64,000 bases of DNA from Dipteronia dyeriana (lineage: Eukaryota > Streptophyta > Magnoliopsida > Sapindales > Sapindaceae): positions 64,353,687 through 64,417,686 of the forward strand of contig CM065295.1 of assembly GCA_032871835.1 (NCBI GenBank). Direction: 5' to 3'. Below, piece after piece: positions 56,620 through 64,000 of this stretch. How positions within the stretch are numbered: position 1 is the first letter of the stretch; each line of letters opens with the position of its first letter. Below the pieces are notes generated by a model. The model was given only the letters and a program-made list of their open reading frames with translations, ran no database searches and had not been told where the DNA came from. The translations under genes were made by a program, and so were the position numbers.

Positions 56620-59180
56620 AAAATGATAGAAGACTCAGCCATGATAAGACCTTTATTGATGGAGACAAGGTTAACATCCTATGACAGAGTAGTAATCTCG
56701 AGAATGGCATTCCAGAATACTCTTGGTCACCAAACTAAGGAGTTTGGTACACATACTGTAAAAATTTGCACCACACAAAGGAGAATTGCTTTAAACTCCA
56801 TTAAAAACCTCAATTTCTTAATCAAATTGGAGGGTTTAGAGGAGGACATCAACAATGCCAAGCACACTTCACAAATGGAGAAGCATTTTCTCAAGAAACT
56901 CTATCTCCAAAAGTGATGAAATTAGAGAACTCAAGAAAGAAGAAATTGACAAACTCAGAAATCTTATCAATTCTCTTGATAAACCCTCAAGTAGGTGTTC
57001 ACTGACTCAATCAGGTAAATGTCTTCTCTCTTATGCTATTAGTGCCTCAGATTCACATCATTCTAGCTCTTGGGCCATAGACTCAGGAGCTATTGATCAT
57101 ATGACACATATTCCAACTAGATTTAGCACTTATAACCCATGCCCTGGAAATAGAAAGATCCCTGTTGCAGACGGTTCACCAGTGATAGTTATTGGCTAAG
57201 GAGCAACAAATTTAACACTCTATTTCTTAAAAAAAAAAATGTGTTGCATGTTCCAAAATTATCCACTAACCTTGTATCCATTCATAAAATCACCAAAGAC
57301 TTGAACTGCAAGGTAACTTTTTTTTCTACACATTGCACTTTCCAGGATCAGGTTACTGGGAGGACGATTGGACTTGCTAAGGAAAGAAATGGGCTCTACT
57401 TCCTAGAAGAAATGAGTGGCCGTAACATGGTTCAAGACAATTGATTATCTCTTTCCTACTTATCAAAAAATTTCCCTTCCAATAAAACTGAGATTTGGCT
57501 TTACCACTTCCGCCTTGGACATCCACCTTTTAATTTGCTTAAAAACATGTTTTCCTTACTTTTTTGAAATGTCAATGTTAGCGATTTTCATTATGATAAT
57601 TGTGAACTTGCCAAACATCATCGAATTTCATTTCCATTAAGTAAAACAAGGTCTTCTAAACCTTTTCCTTTGATACATACTGATATTTGGGGTCCATATA
57701 GAAGTTCTAATATTTCTGGGGTTAGATAGTTTGTATCTTTTATTGATGATTGCACTAGAGCAACTTGGTTGTTTCTCATAAAAGAAAAATATGAAGTGAG
57801 CAATATTTTTCTAGTTTTTTTACAAAATGATAAATACACAGTTTGGGGTTTCAATTAAAAGAGTTAGATCTGACAATGTTATAGCTATTTTAATAAAATT
57901 TTATCACCTTACTTCCAAAAGGGAGTTATCCATGAGTCTTCTTGTTTTGATACACCCCAACAAAACGGGGTAGTTGAACGGAAGAATGGACATTTACTCA
58001 ATGTTAAATGAGCGTTGTTATTTCAAAACAGTGTACCAAAATCCTTTAGGGGAAAGTTTATTTTAACGGTAGGACATTTAATACATAGAATGTCATCTAG
58101 AGTGTTAGGATACTGAAGCCCAATAAGTGTGCTCTCTGATTTGTATTCTGATTTCAAGGGTTCTTGCAAACTACAACCCTAAGTATTTGGTTGTGTCACC
58201 TTACAATGTGTATTTATGGGATACTTAACCGTTAAAAAGGCTACAAGTGTTATCACCCAACCACTAGAAAGTTTTCATCTCCATGGATGTCACATTTGTT
58301 GAAAGGAGTATTTATTTTAGGATCAGAGTCCTTATATTCATGGGGAGAGTTTCTAGGGAAGAAAAGGAGTTTTTTCTTGACTTTAGTCGTCTTCTAACAA
58401 CTAATCTTCCTTTAAACAAAATTGTCTAGACCGAATTAGCCATGAAACTGAGCCTAAAACAGCCTGAATTGAACCTACAACTCAACTCGAATCTACCCTT
58501 GAAATTGATCCCAAAACTGCCTAAACATTGCCTCAGATTGAGCCTAAAACTGCTGTTGAAACTAAACCTTAAAATGTTCCTCAAACTGAGTAGGAAAGGC
58601 AGCAACTGGGTCAAAATTCTATTACGTCGCTTCAAGTCTATTCAAGGAGGAAAGTGCATGTTTCTAAGTCTGTGCAAGTCCAAGAGTCCGAAACAGGTAC
58701 CGATTCTATCTCTTCTCCTTCCTTTGTGGATAATGAGCCTGATTCTCATAAATTTCCTGACTTAGATTTGCCTATTGCTATTAGAAAATGAACCAGAAAT
58801 TGCACAGCACCCAATTTCTCACTTTGTATCCTTTCAAAGATTATCTCCACAACATAGAACCTTCTACACCACCATAAATTCTATTTCCATTCCTCAAACA
58901 CTACAAGAAGCACTTAGGGATAAGAACTGGGTGTAGGCTATAAGAGAGGATATGATGCATTAGAGAAAAATAAAACATAGTAAATTGTTAGTTTGCCTCG
59001 AGGAAAGAAATTGGTGGGGTGTAAATGGGTGTTTATCTTAAAATATAAGGATGATGGGTCCTTAAAGAGATACAAGTTAGGCTGATTGCTAAAGTCTATA
59101 CTCAAACTTATGGAGTAGATTATAGAAAGACCTTTGCTCATGTAGGAAACATGAATAATGTGCATGTCTTAAGTGAGATA
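56620..59180 (+). pseudogene. Copia 3 gag end, protease, integrase, RT start
   Basis: Pieces in order: TYCKNLHHTKENCFKLHGKP (gag zinc knuckle, 56755-56815); SSWAIDSGAIDHMTH (protease, with active Asp-Ser-Gly intact, about 57065-57110); VLHVPKLSTNLVSIHKIT (57241); FRLGHPPFNLL and LIHTDIWGPYRSS (integrase, first Asp, about 57670-57700); [26 protein letters not shown] (catalytic Glu region, about 57950-57990); then a Glu/Pro/Thr linker and GCKWVFILKYKDDGSLKRYK (RT start, about 59020-59075). Many frame breaks are present. The linker at 58440-58620 has repeated KTA-type short units. Confidence 0.83.
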
Positions 59181-59777
59181 TTTAAGTTATCAAAAAATTA
59201 ACACACAACACCACAATTCCCTAGTTGGACGACATAGAACGAGAAGATGAAAATCATACATGAAAATTTTCAGAATACGCTGGCTTTAGGGTTTAGTTTT
59301 ACAAAATGATGAATTTTTAATTTTACTTAAATGATAAATTAGAAAATCAAATCTCAATTGCACATTATTATTAAAGCCACATGGCAATGGATCCTAAAAA
59401 GGACAATATGGTTCAGTAGGGAAAGAGTTCAGCAGAGGATCCTTGTCCGAGGGATTTACCTTGATAGTAGGTGGCTCAATGAAATCAACAGGAATATTTA
59501 TTTTCATTTCGAAGATATCAACAATAAATGCTGCAGTGATAAGGGAGGTAATCGTTGACTCACACGCAAGAGAGATTTTCTTGTGGTGGTATCTTTGAAA
59601 CTTGTTGCCTTAGAGGTTGTTCGTTAGAGTTTTTTTTTTTATGTTTTTGTTTTTATTATGTGAAAACAATTTTGAAAATACATTCGTTAACCATTTTTTG
59701 TTTTGTTTTCCAAAAACAAAACACAAATGAAAATAAAACCAGGGTTAAAATTGAAAAACACGACAAATATGTTAACT
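59181..59777. other. Spacer between copia 3 and Tat element 3
   Basis: The segment 59360-59560 looks less AT-rich and partly open, but I do not recognise it. 59640-59760 is T/A-rich. TAACT (59773-59777) directly precedes the Tat LTR and may be its target duplication. Confidence 0.4.
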
Positions 59778-60655
59778 TGTCATATGTGAATTTTATCGTA
59801 CTTACACGTCATCAACAAAGAGGATAAATTGCCAGGTGGACATCCGAATAGGCATTCAGAAAATATCCTACAAAACATCTCCGAAGAAGAGAACTCGAGT
59901 AAGCAGATGTTGAACAAAACCTACTCAGGGTCAATCGACATCATATACTACTCGGGATCAGTTAACGACACTCGGGACTGGTTAAGTGACGTTTCTACTC
60001 GGGATCAAATGATGTTACTCGGGACCAGCAGGTATTGTCCTTGCTCGAGATAAATATGAAGAAAACTGAATAAAAAGCCCAGTTCTTAGTTCACACGGAT
60101 TATGTCATTAAATATACGAAGATATCCATATCAAAAACGAATCCCAATGAGAACAAAATACTGAGAATGAAAGGTTCCCAATCAGGCAACAACTTTATTT
60201 CTTCAAAAAGACTACGCTCTTAAAAGGAAATAAATCCTTATTGGACTACATTACTAGAGTCTCATTCGATTTCAATATAAGACTCCGAAACAGGAAAGAA
60301 GACAGTCCGCTTCAAGCAAGTAATCATAATTAAATATAAAGATCTATTACTTGTACAAAGCAAACTAGGATTCTATAAACATATAAATAGACCCATAATC
60401 CCCCCAAAAAAAGGGAGCAATCATAGAAAACAGAGAGAAAAAAGAAAGATCGAGAGCTTGTAATGTTACAATTTCATAGTGGATTTTGGCTTGGTTGATC
60501 ATTCAACCACCCGTGGATGTTTCTCCTGTCAACAGAGTTTTACCACGTAAAAACCTTGCATCTTGATTACTTTCTCCTTCTCTCTCTCTTTGAAATCACA
60601 GCCGAAATCCAATCATTATTGGCTTTTCTCATACATCCAGAAATCGACGTCAATA
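59778..60655 (+). repeat. 5' LTR of Tat element 3
   Basis: Starts TGTCATATG and ends near GACGTCAATA, where the other copies have CA, so one base has changed. It is the complement of 27306-28198 in layout, with CTCGGG/CCCGAGTA motifs near 59930-60050. A plus-strand TATA box (TATAAATAG) lies at about 60382-60390. A PBS-like TGGCGCTAGAATGAGG follows. Confidence 0.88.
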
Positions 60656-60702
60656 ATTGGCGCTAGAATGAGGGGCTTGAACCTTCGATTTAATTAAGGA
60701 TA

Positions 60703-62430
60703 ATGACAGGAAGCAGAAGCAGTTCCAAGTTTTTTCCAAAAATCTCCAGATAACTTCCATGTTGGCAGCACCTCGCGAGATCTTGCTGCAACCACGGACA
60801 ACCAACCTATATTCCTTACGGGGATCCAGCAAGTTCCTCCAACTAGTGGAAATTTGACACAATATTTCCAAGAAGCGTTGCAATAATTGGTGGTAGACGC
60901 AGCAAAGGAAGGAGTTGATCTACTGGCTATAGAAGCTCAAACTCCTAACCTCCCACCTGTGAGGCTCGTTTGGTTGTAGTAGGGCCAGAACAAAACGCAC
61001 TGGAAGCCGGAAGGAACTATACTCCAATCAATCAGGTCACACGTGAAACCTCTGAAGAGGAACGACCACGCCAGAAGCAGAACTTGGATCAGACAGTTCG
61101 TGCTAGACACGGCAAACATGACCGGCACAGGGATAAGTCGTCATCAGAAGATAGCGATCGGCACCATCGCAAACGTCATCATGGAATCATAAGTGAAATC
61201 CGACATCAAAGTGAAGAACCTAAAAGAGGAATGACAATCACCCAGCGGTTCAACCATCAGGGAAGTCCAGTGGGAAACAGGGACGTCGTAATCCAAAGCC
61301 TAACTCGAGAAGTCGAGAACAATAGGCGTCAGATGGATGCACTGGTCAAACGTTATTGGTATAACGATTTATCTGATTACGATTCTGACAGTCCATTCAC
61401 CAGGGAAATCTTATGAAACCCTATTCCTAGAATGGTTCAAGATGCTGCATGTGGAGCAGTTTAAGAAAGACACAGACCCAAAGAAGTATGTTAGACGCTA
61501 TAAAAGTGTTATGACACAGTATGCCCATAATGATCCTTACTCTGTCTCAACTTTCCATAAACTTTAGGAGACATAGCCTCAAGATGGTTCAGGAGATTTC
61601 CCCCAGCAAGAATTGGAAGTTTTAGTGAACTAAGCAGGAGCTTCTCAAGGCAATTTCTAAGCAATGTTCACAGGAAAAAATCAGTGGCTTACCTTTCTCA
61701 AATAAAGCAAGGAAAAGATGAGTCGTTGAAGAAATATCTGGGGAGATTCGGCTAAGCAGTATCAGAAATTGGCAGTGCAAACGACGAAGCAATAATTGTT
61801 GTATTCATCAACAACCTGCAGAATAGATGGTTATCTTTTGATTTTAGAAAAGCCCGTCTGACCAGATACGTCGATATAATGGACATGGCGGGAGGATATG
61901 CATTAGCCCAAGAAGAAGAGTTAGCCACTATAGGATGCTACATGCATGGAGGAAAACCTGAGAAGGACGCTGAGTCTAAGGTGCAGAACCAAAAGGGAAA
62001 ACAGAAAGAAAACATCAAAGAAAAGAGCAAGGACGGGGAGACGGGCGTAATGTCGAACAGACCATGGAAAAATCCTGAGGCAGATACACCAACTACACCC
62101 CTCTTCAGAAAAAAGTAGGAGGAAATCCTGGCCATTCTTAAAATAAAGAATATGGTACAAGAGCCTCGACAACAGTCTCAGTTCTCCCGGAGAGATACAA
62201 CCAAATACTGCTTATTCCATAAATAAACCGGTCATGAGACATCCAAGTGTTACCAGCTCAGAGATTACATAGAAACCCTCATTCGGAAAGGATATCTACA
62301 GGATGTAATCTTGAAAAGGGATGAGAAATCAGAAACAAAGAAAGACATCAGGGCCGATCACAGCTCTGGTCGAAGTCAAAGGGCCAGTCCAGAGGCCAAT
62401 CAAGTAATACATATGATCTTTGGCTGACCA
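60703..62430 (+). pseudogene. Tat element 3 gag
   Basis: The start codon is at 60703, with MTGSRS matching MAGSRN of element 1. A His/Arg-rich region (DRHHRKRHHG) is followed by NNRRQMDALVKRYWYNDLSD (about 61320-61380) and the capsid part LEWFKMLHVEQFKKDTDPKK (61430-61490). The basic nucleocapsid has TKYCLFHK and GHETSKCYQLRD around 62195-62265, where a stop replaces a Lys codon. An early stop near 60750 and frame breaks near 61415 and 61570 show inactivity. Confidence 0.83.
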
Positions 62431-62569
62431 TCCACTGGGAGAAGTAACCGAGAGCGAACACAGGAAATTAGAGAAACAGTAGAAGCAAGACAAAAATTTG
62501 ATGTGAACTCGGTGAGCCAGACCTGAAAAGGGTAAAAGAAGAATGTGACCTAATAACATTCACAAAAGC

Positions 62570-63152
62570 AGACTCACATGGGGTCGACGTTCGGCCAAAT
62601 GACGCCTTAGTCATAAGTGCCCGGATTGGTCACCGGGAAGTTAGGAGAATCTTCATAGACAATGGAAGTTCGACAGACATTCTCAATATAGTTGTCTACG
62701 ATCAACTCAGGTTGGACCGAAAGAACCTACAGCCTTTCCACACTCCACTCAGAGGATTCAGGGGAATTGAGGTCAGGTCAATCGGGACGGTAAAGCTACC
62801 TTTAAAGATCGGAGTGGCACCTTGTCAGAGAACTGTATTGCTCGACTTCGTAGTAGTATACTTAGACAATTGGCCGTATAATGCGTTGTTGGGTCAGTCA
62901 TTCTTAAATAAAACTAAGGCCGTGACAGCCACTTATGCCTTAATGATCAAGTTACCGACTGAACAGGGGGTCGGGGTAATCAAGGGATCCCAAGAGATGG
63001 CTAGAAGAGCTAACCTGTCAGTATACAAGGACAAGAATGAACAGGTTTGCACTATAACGTAACCAAGTCATAGCAAAGAGCCACTGTCATTCGAATTCGA
63101 TCCAAGGGAAGAACCGGATGAATCCAAAATTAAACCATTCAATGAAATCATC
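62570..63152 (+). pseudogene. Tat element 3 protease
   Basis: RRIFIDNGSSTDILNIVVYD at about 62645-62700 has the aspartic-protease loop with Gly intact, unlike element 1 (Arg). LQPFHTPLRGFRGIEVRSIG, YNALLGQSFLNKTKAVTATY and MARRANLSVYKDKN follow (62712-63062). A TAA at 63060-63062 ends the frame where element 1 reads on. In a live element it would cut Gag-Pol. Confidence 0.85.
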
Positions 63153-63998
63153 TTGAAAGAAGACGAACCAGATAAAAAGATCAAGATCGGGGCCAACTTG
63201 GAAGGAAAAGTCAAACAAAGACTCATTGATCTACTTAAAGAATACAGGGATGTGTTCGCTTGGAGTCATGAAGATATGGTCGGGATAGATGCCCGAATAA
63301 TATCTCACCATCTCACAGTAGACCCGAATGCAAAACCGGTGATATAAAAGAGAAGATCATTCAATCTCGAAAGAAGTCAGACAATCAAACAGGAAGTAGA
63401 GAAGCTACTTGTTGTAGGATCGATTAGAGAGGTCAATTACCCTCAATGGGTGGCTAATGTAATCCTCGTCCAAAAGAAGAATGGACAGTAGAGGATGTGC
63501 ATAGATTTCACAGATCTGAATAAGGCATGCCCGAAAGATAGTTTTTCACTTCCGAGGATAGATCAGTTGGTGGACACTAAGTCAGGTCATGAGCTGCTCA
63601 GTTTCATGGACGCCTATTTGGGATATAACCAAATCCGGATGAACAAGGCCAACGAAGAAAAAACAACATTCACCACTGATCAGGGTTTGTACTGTTACAC
63701 AGTAATGCCCTTTGGGTTAAAAAATGCAGGGGCAACATATCAAATGCTGGTCAACAGAATCTTCGCACGGCAAATTGGAAGGAACATGGAAGTATACATT
63801 GATGACATGCTGACCAAGAGCATCACAGCAGACAAGCACACTTCAGACTTGCTAGAAACATTTGATGTCTTGAGGAGATACCAAATGAAACTAAATCCGA
63901 ACAAGTGTTTATTCGGGGTTCTTTCAGTAAGATTCATAGGTTTTCAAGTTCACCAAAGAGGAATCAAAGTCAACCCTGAGAAAATACAGGCCCTGTAA
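63153..63998 (+). pseudogene. Tat element 3 reverse transcriptase, 5' part
   Basis: LLKEYRDVFAWSHEDMVGID and DARIISHHLTVDPNAKPVI lead into RT. The core frame (63495-63998) holds CIDFTDLNKACPKDSFSLPR, SFMDAYLGYNQIRM, VMPFGLKNAGATYQ, the catalytic YIDD (63795-63806) and NPNKCLFGV. Two stops (about 63345 and 63488) interrupt the upstream part, but the palm is intact up to the window end. Confidence 0.88.
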
Positions 63999-64000
63999 AA

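Larger units (their letters stand above)
56154..59180 (+). mobile_element. Copia 3 remnant, 3' truncated
   Basis: A short 5' LTR (about 56154-56385, TGTTGAAAATTT...CCACA) is followed directly by the PBS TGGTATTAGAG at 56386, close to the initiator-tRNA-Met type. Protease, integrase and the start of RT follow on the plus strand. Coding stops at about 59175, soon after RT begins, and no 3' LTR is seen. It inserted into the TAGTGAC element. Confidence 0.8.
59778..63998 (+). mobile_element. Tat-type Ty3/gypsy element 3, cut by window end
   Basis: LTR, PBS, gag, protease and RT run in plus orientation to the last base of the window. The coding is similar to element 1 but in opposite direction. 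Several stops interrupt gag, while RT is open to the edge. The integrase, antisense gene and 3' LTR would lie outside. Confidence 0.9.

Noticed and set aside
58426..58765. Leu/Lys-rich ORFs on both strands
   Set aside because: They arise from repeated short units in the copia 3 integrase-RT linker; the true frame is Glu/Pro/Thr-rich.

Overview
The window looks like AT-rich plant nuclear DNA, probably from a eudicot. The evidence is a canonical nuclear tRNA-Ile(AAU), a two-exon plant-type DnaJ zinc-finger gene, CCCTAAA-type telomere-like repeats, a PPR gene fragment, and a dense mix of plant transposable-element families. There are no bacterial-style operons. Apart from the tRNA and the DnaJ-like gene, almost everything recognisable is transposon-derived and broken by stops, frameshifts or insertions.

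Layout. 1-700: leader and LTR of a minus-strand copia-like element whose leader carries an array of small hairpins. 1761-1834: tRNA-Ile. 1979-3143: intact small DnaJ-type zinc-finger gene. 3594-4560: C-terminal LINE-type remnant (zf-RVT plus RNase H). 5717-10245: a cluster of DNA transposons (CCGAA-rich hAT-like MITE with an 8-bp target duplication, a second MITE, and a hAT remnant flanked by an 11-bp direct repeat). 9902-24390: a hAT element flanked by a 13-bp direct repeat and split by a roughly 12-kb minus-strand Ty3/gypsy element of Tat type. 24960-27305: a TAGTGAC-repeat element containing a Harbinger-like MITE and a 0.7-kb tandem duplication. 27306-32345 or beyond: a truncated second Tat element. 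33290-36010: CACTA (tnp2) transposase remnant. 36380-36600: PPR fragment. 38645-46196: Ty1/copia element with an inserted sequence inside gag. 46200-47824: Ptta/En-Spm-like plant transposase remnant. 48011-50420: LTR-like sequences. 50440-54480: minus-strand copia remnant interrupted by a 1.7-kb hAT-like element with an 8-bp target duplication. 55560-59180: TAGTGAC-type repeat followed by a third copia relic. 59778-63998: plus-strand Tat element (LTR, gag, protease, RT), cut by the window end.

The most interesting signal is in the Tat elements. In two copies (plus strand 11986-14913 and 28699-31654) a long gene lies antisense to gag-pol, between pol and the 3' LTR. It encodes a protein resembling the 'putative gypsy-type transposon' family, with a C-terminal coiled coil. 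Both copies contain two short introns with canonical GT-AG borders on the antisense strand, at the same places. The gene therefore appears to have been transcribed and spliced on its own. One copy also has a G-box and TATA-like pair upstream.

Target-site duplications and interruptions allow a partial insertion order to be read: the hAT at 9902-24390 came before the Tat element; the copia at 50440-54480 came before the hAT at 50866-52560; the TAGTGAC element came before the Harbinger-like MITE, which came before the 0.7-kb duplication. All family calls were made by eye; no database search was run.
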